Assembly (NCBI GenBank): GCA_017614185.1
Contig: JAGACI010000159.1
Coordinates: 1-7,318 of the forward strand
Reading direction: 5' to 3'
From: Lachnospiraceae bacterium
GTDB lineage: Bacteria; Bacillota_A; Clostridia; Lachnospirales; Lachnospiraceae
Length of the DNA stretch: 7,318 bases
Under the pieces are notes generated by a model. It made no database searches, was not told the DNA's origin, and saw nothing but the letters and a program-made list of their open reading frames with translations. Made by a program: the position numbers and the translations under genes. Position 1 is the first letter of the stretch. Each line of letters opens with the position of its first letter. Of this stretch, positions 1 through 6,926 are shown one piece after another.

Positions 1-1083
1 CTTTACAACAACCAGGTATTTATTGCCGACAACATAAAGGAAGTTATCCCTGAATTCCTGCTTCTTTTAAAGGGTGTTATCGATTGTCCCGATCTGCCCC
101 TTAACGTATCAAGAAGTGCTCTTCAGAATGATGGATTCGTTAACAAGATTTCCGACTACATCACAAAGAAGGTTGCAGACAAGCTTTCAGGCATGTGCAA
201 GACCGAGAAGGAAGAGTACGACAAGTACTGGGATGACATCGCTCCATTTATCAAGTTCGGCTGCCTTAAGAATGACAAGTTCTGTGAGAAGATGACTGAC
301 TACATCCTCTTTAAGAACCTTGACGGAAAGTACTTAACACTTCCCGAGTGCCTTGAGGTTGCTCTTACTGATGTGGAAGACGAGAACGCTACAGACGAAG
401 ACGGAAACAAGGTTGAGGCCGAAGTTGTAGACGATAAGAAGGAAGATGAAGATAAGGACGAGAAGAAGGATAAGACCATCTACTACGTCACAGACGAGAA
501 GCAGCAGAGTCAGTACGTTGCAATGTTTAAAGCTGCCAAGAAGGATGCCGTAATCCTTACTCACAACATCGACCAGCCTTTCATTTCACAGCTTGAAGCC
601 AAGAATGAGGGAATTCACTTCTTAAGAATCGATGCCGATGTAACCGATGCCCTTAAGTCAAAGACCTCCAAGAAAGCAGAAGAGGAACTTGCAAAAGAGG
701 CTGAGGAAATCGGAAAGATTATCAAGAAGGCAGTTAAGAAGGATTCTCTTGAAGTCAAGATTGAGAAGCTTAAGAACAAGAAGGTTGCATCTGTTCTCAC
801 TCTTTCCGAGGAGACCAGACGTATGCAGGATATGATGAAGATGTACTCTATGCCCAGAATGGATTTCCCTGCAGACAAGTCCGGAATGGGTGAGACATTA
901 GTCCTTAATGCAAACCATCCTCTTGTAACTTATGTGCTTGAGCATAAAGACGGTGAAAACACCAAACTTTTTGCAGAGCAGTTATATGACCTTGCCCGTA
1001 TTGCTCAGGCTCCGTTAGAGCCCGAAGCTATGACAGAATTCGTAGCAAGAAGCAACGAAATTATGATGTTGCTTGCCAAATAA
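1..1083 (+). CDS. htpG: Molecular chaperone HtpG (bacterial Hsp90), C-terminal 360 residues, 5' truncated by window
   Basis: The reading frame is open from base 1 to a TAA at 1081-1083, so the start lies upstream of the window. HtpG is a cytosolic, dimeric, ATP-dependent chaperone. The ATPase domain is not in view; the fragment covers the later middle domain and the C-terminal dimerisation domain. The diagnostic Hsp90 motif is near fragment residues 21-43, where a stretch ending in DLPLNVSRSALQ matches the family pattern (E. coli has DLPLNVSREILQ). It is followed by the KTEKEEYDKYWDDIAPFIK helix region and the IYYVTDEKQQSQY strand. A Lys/Asp/Glu-rich insert lies at about 361-474. A Met-rich amphipathic helix (MQDMMKMYSM) and the dimerisation segment NANHPLVTYV...LYDLARIAQ close the protein. 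The C-terminus is MMLLAK, with no EEVD tail, as expected for a bacterial Hsp90. An ATG at 193 opens a 296-codon frame but is internal to this gene. Confidence 0.97.
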   Translation, partial: LYNNQVFIADNIKEVIPEFLLLLKGVIDCPDLPLNVSRSALQNDGFVNKISDYITKKVADKLSGMCKTEKEEYDKYWDDIAPFIKFGCLKNDKFCEKMTDYILFKNLDGKYLTLPECLEVALTDVEDENATDEDGNKVEAEVVDDKKEDEDKDEKKDKTIYYVTDEKQQSQYVAMFKAAKKDAVILTHNIDQPFISQLEAKNEGIHFLRIDADVTDALKSKTSKKAEEELAKEAEEIGKIIKKAVKKDSLEVKIEKLKNKKVASVLTLSEETRRMQDMMKMYSMPRMDFPADKSGMGETLVLNANHPLVTYVLEHKDGENTKLFAEQLYDLARIAQAPLEPEAMTEFVARSNEIMMLLAK

Positions 1084-1105
1084 AAAACATTGGGCAAAAT
1101 GCCCT

Positions 1106-1134
1106 AAAAAGCGTCCTATTTTGGGCGCTTTTTT
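1106..1134 (+). terminator. Rho-independent terminator of htpG
   Basis: The stem GCGTCC (1111-1116) pairs with GGGCGC (1123-1128) through one G-U wobble across the six-base loop TATTTT. It is extended by the A run at 1106-1110 pairing with the T run at 1129-1134, which also serves as the U-tract. It begins 22 nt after the htpG stop codon. A smaller GGGC/GCCC hairpin lies just upstream at 1092-1104. Confidence 0.88.
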
Positions 1135-1135
1135 C

Positions 1136-1165
1136 TTGCGAATAAACTTGCGGGGATGATATAAT
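1136..1165 (+). promoter_or_regulatory. Sigma-A-type promoter with extended -10, driving the downstream operon
   Basis: A perfect -10 box TATAAT lies at 1160-1165, preceded by TG at 1157-1158, which makes an extended -10 (TGATATAAT). A -35-like TTGCGA is at 1136-1141, four of six matches to TTGACA, with an 18-bp spacer. Transcription should start near 1171-1173, about 50 nt before the first coding ATG. The promoter sits immediately after the htpG terminator, so the operon has its own start. No CIRCE or other recognisable operator overlaps it. Confidence 0.8.
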
Positions 1166-1172
1166 TATATGC

Positions 1173-1190
1173 GTCGGGGTATGCCCGGAC
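1173..1190 (+). other. Small hairpin at the 5' end of the operon leader
   Basis: GTC (1173-1175) pairs with GAC (1188-1190), and GGG (1176-1178) pairs with CCC (1184-1186). G1187 is bulged and the loop is GTATG. It would lie at the extreme 5' end of the transcript predicted from the extended -10 promoter. This could be a stabilising 5' hairpin or have no function; no riboswitch architecture is visible in the roughly 50-nt leader. Confidence 0.4.
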
Positions 1191-1209
1191 ACAGTATACT
1201 TCAAAGTGT

Positions 1210-1215
1210 GGTGAG
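1210..1215 (+). promoter_or_regulatory. Ribosome binding site GGTGAG that selects the ATG start at 1221
   Basis: GGTGAG ends five bases before ATG 1221, a normal spacing. The alternative in-frame start, GTG at 1215, would overlap this motif and has no good Shine-Dalgarno of its own. The ATG is therefore preferred, giving a protein two residues shorter. Confidence 0.65.
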
Positions 1216-1220
1216 TGCCA

Positions 1221-4200
1221 ATGCAAGATAAGATTGAAGAGATTCTGAAGGGGAACTTCGATTATGACATCAGTTCTCTCGATTTTTCATGCATTAAACT
1301 CGAACTGACGTCTGATAAGGACACGGTTACCGAGGGCACTTTTTCAATATACGGACCGGAGGGTTCATTTACTTCCGGCTATATCTATTCATCGGATTAC
1401 AGAATGAAGCTCGACACCGACTACTTCGCAGGAGAGAGCGCTGAGATTCATTATTCCTTCGACTCCCACGGGATGTCGGAGGGCGATGTTCTAAAAGGTG
1501 AGCTTTCGGTAATCTCAAGTCACGGCGAATTCTATCTTCCCTTCGTGGTTTCAATCGTACACAAAGTCCTGGAATCATCTTTAGGAAGTATCAAGAATCT
1601 TTTCCATTTTACAAATCTCGCAAAGAGCGATTGGAATGAAGCGCTTAAGCTCTTCTCATCTCCCGATTTTGCAACGGTTTTCCTTGGAAATGACAAGCAG
1701 TTTTATCAGCTCTATAAGGGCTTATCGGTAAAAACAGGAAACTCCAGAAACATGGAGGAGTTTTTGCTTGCAATCAATAAAAAGCAGCGTATCGAGTACA
1801 TCGTTGACGAGGAGGAGGTTCACATTGAGGACCCCTATGAAGGAACGGAGTACGGCTTTAACGTTACGAGAAACGGATGGGGTTACACCTTCCTTGAGAC
1901 ATCCTGTGAAAACGGTCTTATCGTTTTTGACAAGCCTGTTTACACTGAAGAGAACTTCATCGTTAACAAGTGTAACGTCTGGTTTAAACTTAATCTTAAT
2001 GCTCTTCATAAGGGCAATAACTTTGATACCATCATTCTTAAGGACGGACAGAGCGTTCTTAAGATTCCTGTTGTTGTCTCCACAGGTACGGAAGTGGTTA
2101 CTCACGGCAACAGGACCAAAGAATTCAAACACCTTGAAGTTAATCTGATGACCTATTATCAGGCATTCAGACTCAAGAAGATTTCGATGTCCACCTGGCT
2201 TAAAGAGACAGAGAGCATCGTAAATGCCATGATTAACTGTGATGAGTCAAACGTCAACGCAAGACTCTTCCAAAGCCAGGTACTTATCAGCATGGAAAGG
2301 GAGAACGAAGCAAGATGGATTCTTGATCAGGCTTCCGGAATGCTTAATCCTGCGAATCCCGGCTACAGGGTTTCCTATGCTTATTACCTCTACCTTACAA
2401 CTCTTATTTCCAAGAATGCGGAAATGACAAGGGATGTAATGGAGAATGTCTCAAGGATGTACTCGGAGACCAAGGACTGGAGAGTTGCATGGCTTGTAAC
2501 TTACCTTTCCGAGGAGTACAACCGCTCTGATTCCAAGAAGTGGATGTTCCTTGAAGAGCAGTTCAAGATGGGATGCACCAGCCCTGTTATGTACATTGAG
2601 GCTTTAAGACTTTTGCTTTCGAACCCCATGAATCTTCGAAACTTAAATCCTTTCGAACTTCAGGTGTGCTTCTATGGCGCAAAGCATGACTGCCTTTCAA
2701 AGGACCTTGTCATGCAGATTGTGCAGCTTTCATTGAGAGAGAAAGAGTTCTCTCCGATTCTTTATAAAATCCTCACCATGTCCTACGAGAAGAAGGCGGA
2801 TGCGGATATCCTTAATGCGATTTGTTCCCTGCTTATAAGGAACAATCTTGTAGATAACAAATACTTTAAGTGGTACGAGCTTGGAGTCGAGGAGGGCCTC
2901 AGACTTACAAGACTTTACGAGTACTACATGATGTCTCTTGATATCACCAAGAAATCTCCGATTAACAAGACGGTTCTTATGTACTTCGCGTACAATTCGG
3001 ACCTTGACTATATAAGAAATGCCCACCTTTATGCGGACGTTTTAAGCAGAAGGGACAAGTACCCCGAGCTTTACAACCAGTATGTTCCCCAGATGGAAAA
3101 TTTCGCCTGGGAGCAGATTAAGAAAAAGAGGATCAACAAGGATCTCGCCCAGCTTTACAAGGCGCTTATCAATGAAAAGATGATAGACGACGAGACTGTT
3201 CATGCGCTCTCATCAATCCTTTTCATGAACCAGATTAAGACTGATTCGGACTCAATGATTCGTGTAATCGTAAGGCATCCGAGACTTAAGACCGAATCGG
3301 CGTATCCTATCGTTGACGGAGTTGCAAGCTTCCCTCTTTGGGGACAGGATTACGTCATTCTCTTTGAAGACATCACCGGGAACCGCTATGCAGAGGGCAT
3401 CAACTACACAATAGAGAAGCTGATGATTCCCGGCAAGATTATAAAGATGCTTGAGGATAAGGGCTATGACGAGCTTGGCCTTAACATGTACATCTGTGAT
3501 TTTGACAGGGATACGATTCATGTCGAGCATGAGACAAGAGAGAGATTTGAGAGAGTATTAAAGGATGAGAGAGTACTTGATTCCTATAAGTCCAAGATAA
3601 GCGTAGCTTTAGCAAGATACTATTACGACAATGACATCACGGATGCTCTTGACTGGTATCTTTCCGATGTCGATGCTGAGAATCTTGATGCATCGGATCG
3701 TGACGAGCTTATGCGTTACATGATTATAAGAGGAATGACGGACAAGGCTTACGACTGGCTTTGCACCTTCGGAACGCAGGGCATAGAAGTCAAAAATATC
3801 GTCAAACTCTTGGAAAACCAGATTGAGATTTATAACTGGGATAAGGATGAAATCCTTATGACCCTTTGCATGTATGCTTTCAAGAAAGGCAAGTTTAACG
3901 AGGCAATCCTTACATATCTTGTCAAAAACTACGAAGGCATGACCAAGGATTTGAGAGAGCTTTGGAAGGCTTCCGGAAGCTTTGGCCTTGACACCTATTA
4001 CATTGCCCAGAAGATTATCATCCAGATTCTCTATACAGGCGCCTATGTCGGTGAGAAGATGGAGATCTTTAAGGACTATGTAAACGGCGGCGCAAGAACC
4101 GAGATAGAGACAGCCTTCGTTTCACAGTGCGCTTATGACTACTTCGTAAACGACAGGGTTATGGACAGCTTCATCTTTGATGAGATTCAAAGGATAATCG

Positions 4201-4781
4201 AGCGCGGCGAGAAACTTCACAGAGTATGTAAGCTTGCAATCGTCAAATATTACGCCGAGCACAAGGAAGAAATCGGAGAGTCTCAGAAGAAGCTTTTAAA
4301 AGAATATGTAACCGAGTTCCTCCTAGAGGGAATCAGACTTGCCTGCTTCCCTGAATTCAAGGAGTTTTTGCCCATGGCATCCAAGATGGACGATTCGGCC
4401 ATCATCGAATACCATGCATCCTACGGAGCAAAGGCGGTTATTCATTACATCCTTGAAAAAAATGATGAGGATGACAACGAATACCGTGAGGAAGAGATGG
4501 ATGCTGTATACGGCGGCGTATTCTTTAAGGAGATTCCGTTATTCTTCGGAGAGAGTATTCAGTATTACATAACCGAGATTCAAAACGGAAAGAGCCAGCT
4601 TACGGAAAGCGCAACCATCCAGAAAAACGATATTGAGAAGAGCCCTGAGAACACCAGATACAACATGGTTAACGATATAGCGATTGCCCAGACTCTTCAG
4701 GATTATGACACAGTCGACGAACTGCTTCGCGAGTACAAAAAGACTGAGTACATGAGCAGAAATTTATTTAAAGTAAGATAG
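1221..4781 (+). CDS. Large cytoplasmic protein with Ig-like beta segments and TPR-like helical arrays (possibly DUF5717 family)
   Basis: 1186 residues from ATG 1221 to TAG 4779-4781; function unknown. No signal peptide or membrane segment is visible, so it is probably cytosolic. Reading the translation, about residues 13-113 are strand-rich, ending in GEFYLPFVVSIV, an Ig-like closing pattern. A helical stretch follows to about 190. A second strand-rich block (about 190-290) ends similarly in LKIPVVVSTG. Residues about 305-670 are helical, with TPR-like spacing, for example the NARLFQSQVLISMERENEAR helix pair. A compact third beta segment (about 677-734) carries FPLWGQDYVILFEDITGNRY. A second long helical array runs to about 1100, then a short strand-rich patch with FFGESIQYYITEI, and a helical tail. 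The architecture suggests a scaffold or peptide-binding protein, and its place as first gene of the operon suggests it partners the Hsp70-like product. The DUF5717 label is from memory and unverified. Confidence 0.88.
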   Translation: MQDKIEEILKGNFDYDISSLDFSCIKLELTSDKDTVTEGTFSIYGPEGSFTSGYIYSSDYRMKLDTDYFAGESAEIHYSFDSHGMSEGDVLKGELSVISSHGEFYLPFVVSIVHKVLESSLGSIKNLFHFTNLAKSDWNEALKLFSSPDFATVFLGNDKQFYQLYKGLSVKTGNSRNMEEFLLAINKKQRIEYIVDEEEVHIEDPYEGTEYGFNVTRNGWGYTFLETSCENGLIVFDKPVYTEENFIVNKCNVWFKLNLNALHKGNNFDTIILKDGQSVLKIPVVVSTGTEVVTHGNRTKEFKHLEVNLMTYYQAFRLKKISMSTWLKETESIVNAMINCDESNVNARLFQSQVLISMERENEARWILDQASGMLNPANPGYRVSYAYYLYLTTLISKNAEMTRDVMENVSRMYSETKDWRVAWLVTYLSEEYNRSDSKKWMFLEEQFKMGCTSPVMYIEALRLLLSNPMNLRNLNPFELQVCFYGAKHDCLSKDLVMQIVQLSLREKEFSPILYKILTMSYEKKADADILNAICSLLIRNNLVDNKYFKWYELGVEEGLRLTRLYEYYMMSLDITKKSPINKTVLMYFAYNSDLDYIRNAHLYADVLSRRDKYPELYNQYVPQMENFAWEQIKKKRINKDLAQLYKALINEKMIDDETVHALSSILFMNQIKTDSDSMIRVIVRHPRLKTESAYPIVDGVASFPLWGQDYVILFEDITGNRYAEGINYTIEKLMIPGKIIKMLEDKGYDELGLNMYICDFDRDTIHVEHETRERFERVLKDERVLDSYKSKISVALARYYYDNDITDALDWYLSDVDAENLDASDRDELMRYMIIRGMTDKAYDWLCTFGTQGIEVKNIVKLLENQIEIYNWDKDEILMTLCMYAFKKGKFNEAILTYLVKNYEGMTKDLRELWKASGSFGLDTYYIAQKIIIQILYTGAYVGEKMEIFKDYVNGGARTEIETAFVSQCAYDYFVNDRVMDSFIFDEIQRIIERGEKLHRVCKLAIVKYYAEHKEEIGESQKKLLKEYVTEFLLEGIRLACFPEFKEFLPMASKMDDSAIIEYHASYGAKAVIHYILEKNDEDDNEYREEEMDAVYGGVFFKEIPLFFGESIQYYITEIQNGKSQLTESATIQKNDIEKSPENTRYNMVNDIAIAQTLQDYDTVDELLREYKKTEYMSRNLFKVR

Positions 4782-4783
4782 GA
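4780..4783 (+). promoter_or_regulatory. Ribosome binding site AGGA for the TTG start at 4791, overlapping the upstream stop codon
   Basis: AGGA overlaps the TAG stop (4779-4781) of the preceding gene and lies seven bases before TTG 4791. No ATG occurs in frame before the conserved FDLGNE motif, so the TTG is the best-supported start. The overlap of stop and ribosome binding site is typical of translational coupling. Confidence 0.7.
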
Positions 4784-4790
4784 CAGTACT

Positions 4791-6077
4791 TTGAACATCA
4801 GCAAACCCGAGATTCTTGACAAACTTCATAATGAGAAGCTTTTCATAGGATTCGATCTCGGAAACGAGTATTCCCAGATAAGCTATTGCTTCCAGAATTC
4901 GGATGAGCCGGAAACTGCTTCCTATACCGCGGGAGGAGAGCAGTTCTCCATTCCTACCGCCATGTGCAAAAGACGTGAGGTCGGACAGTGGTTCTACGGA
5001 AGAGAGGCTGTAAAGTACGCAGAGGAAGAAGACGGAATTCTTATCGACAAGCTGATTGACAAGGCTTACTCGGGAAGAGAGATAGTCGTTGAGGATACCC
5101 CATATGACCCCGTTGCTATTCTTACGCTCTTTATAAGGAGAAGCCTTGGAATCCTTACATTCCTCGGCGGAATCGAAAGAATCGGAGCCTTCATGATAAC
5201 CTGTGAAGTACTTGACGGAAGAATGGTTGAGGTACTTACCCAGGCGATGGCAGGCCTTAATCTTAAGACTGACAAGGTATTTTTCCAAAGCCATATGGAA
5301 AGCTTTTACTACTACATGCTTAACCAGCCTTCGGAGCTTTGGAGCCATCAGGTTCTGCTCTGTGATTTCTCGGGCCAGAAGCTTTTTGTAAACTACATGG
5401 AAAGGAATCTTAGAACCAACCCTGTAGTTGTATACATAGACAGCAAGGACTTCCCCGACATGGTAAGGGATGAGGGAAGCAAAGAAAACCGCGACATGGG
5501 CTTCCTCCAGATTTTGAAGGAGAGTTGTGACAAGAAGATTATTTCCTCGATTTTCCTTATAGGCGACGGATTTAAGGATGACTGGATGAAAGAGTCATTA
5601 AAGTTCGCCTGTGACGGAAGAAGGGTTTTCAGAGGCAACAACCTCTATTCAAAGGGAGCCTGCCTTTGCCTCAAAGAAAAGCTTAAAGCAAGCGACGCTA
5701 CCAAGGATTATGTTTTCCTTGGAAGAGATAAACTTAAAGCCAATATCGGAATGCAGGTACTAAGACGCGGCGAAGAGTCATACCTGGCACTTCTTGATGC
5801 GGGCCTTAACTGGTATGAAGCCAAGAAGTCTACAGAGTTTATCACTGAAAAAGACAATAAGTTTGAGATTATGATTACGCCCCTTAACGGCAAGAATCCC
5901 AAACTTATCGAGATAAATCTCGATAACCTTCCGAGGCGCCCGGAGAAGACCACAAGGCTTTCGATGGAACTTACGCTTAAGAATCCGAATACGTTGGTCC
6001 TTGATATAAAGGATGAAGGATTCGGAGAGATTTTCCCGTCATCGGGACTTACCTGGCAGCAGGAGATAGAATTTTAA
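4791..6077 (+). CDS. Degenerate Hsp70-like protein: actin-fold ATPase-type domain plus beta substrate-binding-like domain (possibly DUF5716 family)
   Basis: 428 residues, TTG start. The motifs of the actin/Hsp70 fold appear in order. Phosphate-1 is at residues 18-26 (FIGFDLGNE; DnaK has IGIDLGTT). FSIPTAM and VGQWFYGREA at 52-73 resemble DnaK TTPSIIAY and VGQPAKRQA. IDKLIDKAY at 85-93 resembles IKRLIGRRF. AFMITCEVLDGRMVEVLTQA at 133-152 resembles the VPAYFND helix region. Phosphate-2 at 188-200 (VLLCDFSGQKLFV) has diverged. The adenosine-type motif is at 254-260 (IFLIGDG), then connect-2-like NNLYSKGACLCL at 283-294. Only about 60 residues separate phosphate-2 from the adenosine motif, against about 145 in DnaK, so subdomain IIB seems absent. 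Residues 308-428 resemble the DnaK beta domain, with INLDNLPRRP matching FNLDGINPAP and LVLDIKDEGFGE matching HVSAKDKNSGK. There is no helical lid and no EEVD tail. Key catalytic positions are changed, so canonical ATP hydrolysis is doubtful. The gene follows the large repeat protein by 9 nt. The DUF5716 label is unverified recall. Confidence 0.85.
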   Translation: MNISKPEILDKLHNEKLFIGFDLGNEYSQISYCFQNSDEPETASYTAGGEQFSIPTAMCKRREVGQWFYGREAVKYAEEEDGILIDKLIDKAYSGREIVVEDTPYDPVAILTLFIRRSLGILTFLGGIERIGAFMITCEVLDGRMVEVLTQAMAGLNLKTDKVFFQSHMESFYYYMLNQPSELWSHQVLLCDFSGQKLFVNYMERNLRTNPVVVYIDSKDFPDMVRDEGSKENRDMGFLQILKESCDKKIISSIFLIGDGFKDDWMKESLKFACDGRRVFRGNNLYSKGACLCLKEKLKASDATKDYVFLGRDKLKANIGMQVLRRGEESYLALLDAGLNWYEAKKSTEFITEKDNKFEIMITPLNGKNPKLIEINLDNLPRRPEKTTRLSMELTLKNPNTLVLDIKDEGFGEIFPSSGLTWQQEIEF

Positions 6078-6080
6078 CCT

Positions 6081-6086
6081 AGGAGA
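6081..6086 (+). promoter_or_regulatory. Strong ribosome binding site AGGAGA for the TTG start at 6093
   Basis: AGGAGA lies six bases before TTG 6093, an ideal spacing. The nearer ATG at 6088 is only one base from the motif and reads ATG-CTT-TGA, a two-codon frame, so it cannot start the long gene. Confidence 0.8.
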
Positions 6087-6092
6087 AATGCT

Positions 6093-6926
6093 TTGAGCAG
6101 AGTGTTACTATGCACAGGTGTGCGAGCACAAACTCCATATTATATTCCTTCTTTGGGAATCAGAGTCTGGTCCGTGGAGGAACTTTGCTACAGCCTTAGA
6201 GAGAACGCGTACATTCTTGACGAGGAGATAGTAAGTAAAGACATGGTCGAATGGCTCTCGGAAGAGTGCGCTCTTTCCGAGCTTGCCGGACTTTTGCGCC
6301 CTTATTTAAGACAGCCCGGAAGTATGGCTTTATACGTTACCACAATCCTTAATTACATAGGGTATTACAGCAAGGAAGAGATTGAGGTAATCGGAAGGAG
6401 CCTTACGGTTGGCGGAAGCACGGGTGACTTTGAGAAGAAGAAAAAGAGAGCGGATCTTCTTGTGGAGAGCAAGAAATACACGAAGGCTTATGTAGAGTAT
6501 GCAAGGCTTTTGAGAGAACTGCCCGAGAATGAGATAGGTTTAAGAGCCGATGTTCTTCACAATACCGGTGTCGCTCTTACGGGGCTTTTCATGTACAACG
6601 ACGCAGCCCGCTATTTTAAAGAAGCATATAACTTTACAAACTCAGACGATGACTTCAGGGATTACCTCGCTGCAATGAGGCTTTCCATGACAGACAGCGA
6701 GTATGTAAGATTTATAGCGGATATGCCTGATTATTACATGGCTTCCATAAATCTTGAAACCGATGTTGATGACATCTTAAACGAGTGGGAGAGAAGCAGT
6801 GAAGAAGCCGAACTTGAAGAAACCCTGGGCCTTAAGTCAAGGGGAGATAACAACGGCTACTATCAGGAAATCGGAAGAATGGTTGAGAACCTCAAAGAAG
6901 AGTACAGGGATTACATACAACTATGA
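6093..6926 (+). CDS. TPR-containing protein of unknown function
   Basis: 277 residues, TTG start set by a strong ribosome binding site, stop TGA 6924-6926. No signal peptide or membrane segment is visible. Residues 1-105 form a mixed N-terminal domain with the striking stretch YYIPSLGIRVWSVEELCYSL, followed by a helical part with LDEE and LSELAGLLRPYL. Two tetratricopeptide-like repeats follow. The first, at about 113-146, contains ADLLVESKKYTKAYVEYARL. The second, at about 150-184, contains VLHNTGVALTGLFMYNDAAR and then YFKEAYN, with the G, A, Y and A positions of the TPR consensus. A helical region (about 185-215) and an acidic helical tail (about 222-277) finish the protein. TPR domains bind peptides or partner proteins; here the partner is probably another product of the operon. 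It starts 15 nt after the Hsp70-like gene and overlaps the next gene by 4 nt. I do not recognise a named family for the N-terminal domain. Confidence 0.87.
   Translation: MSRVLLCTGVRAQTPYYIPSLGIRVWSVEELCYSLRENAYILDEEIVSKDMVEWLSEECALSELAGLLRPYLRQPGSMALYVTTILNYIGYYSKEEIEVIGRSLTVGGSTGDFEKKKKRADLLVESKKYTKAYVEYARLLRELPENEIGLRADVLHNTGVALTGLFMYNDAARYFKEAYNFTNSDDDFRDYLAAMRLSMTDSEYVRFIADMPDYYMASINLETDVDDILNEWERSSEEAELEETLGLKSRGDNNGYYQEIGRMVENLKEEYRDYIQL

Noticed and set aside
193..1083. A free-standing 296-codon gene starting at ATG 193.
   Set aside because: The same frame is open from base 1 and encodes conserved Hsp90 sequence upstream of this Met, so it is part of htpG.
1066..1083. A possible EEVD-type TPR docking tail on HtpG or on the Hsp70-like protein.
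   Set aside because: HtpG ends in MMLLAK and the Hsp70-like protein ends in QQEIEF, so the eukaryotic docking peptide is absent.
1193..1200. AGTATACT palindrome, with TATACT looking like a second -10 box.
   Set aside because: No -35-like hexamer lies at the right distance, and an eight-base AT-rich palindrome is expected by chance.
1215..1217. GTG as the start of the large gene.
   Set aside because: It overlaps the only good ribosome binding site; the ATG six bases later has correct spacing.
1195..1221. GAGTGCCAA at 1213-1221 resembles the right half of the CIRCE heat-shock operator (GAGTGCTAA).
   Set aside because: The matching left half is absent at the required nine-base spacing (TATACTTCA there matches only two of nine positions), so an HrcA site is not supported.
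4764..5348. A 194-codon open frame on the minus strand.
   Set aside because: It lies antisense to the end of the large gene and to the Hsp70-like gene, whose motifs are clearly coding; no independent start signal was seen. The other minus-strand frames (such as 1722-2132 and 3252-3530) were rejected for the same reason.
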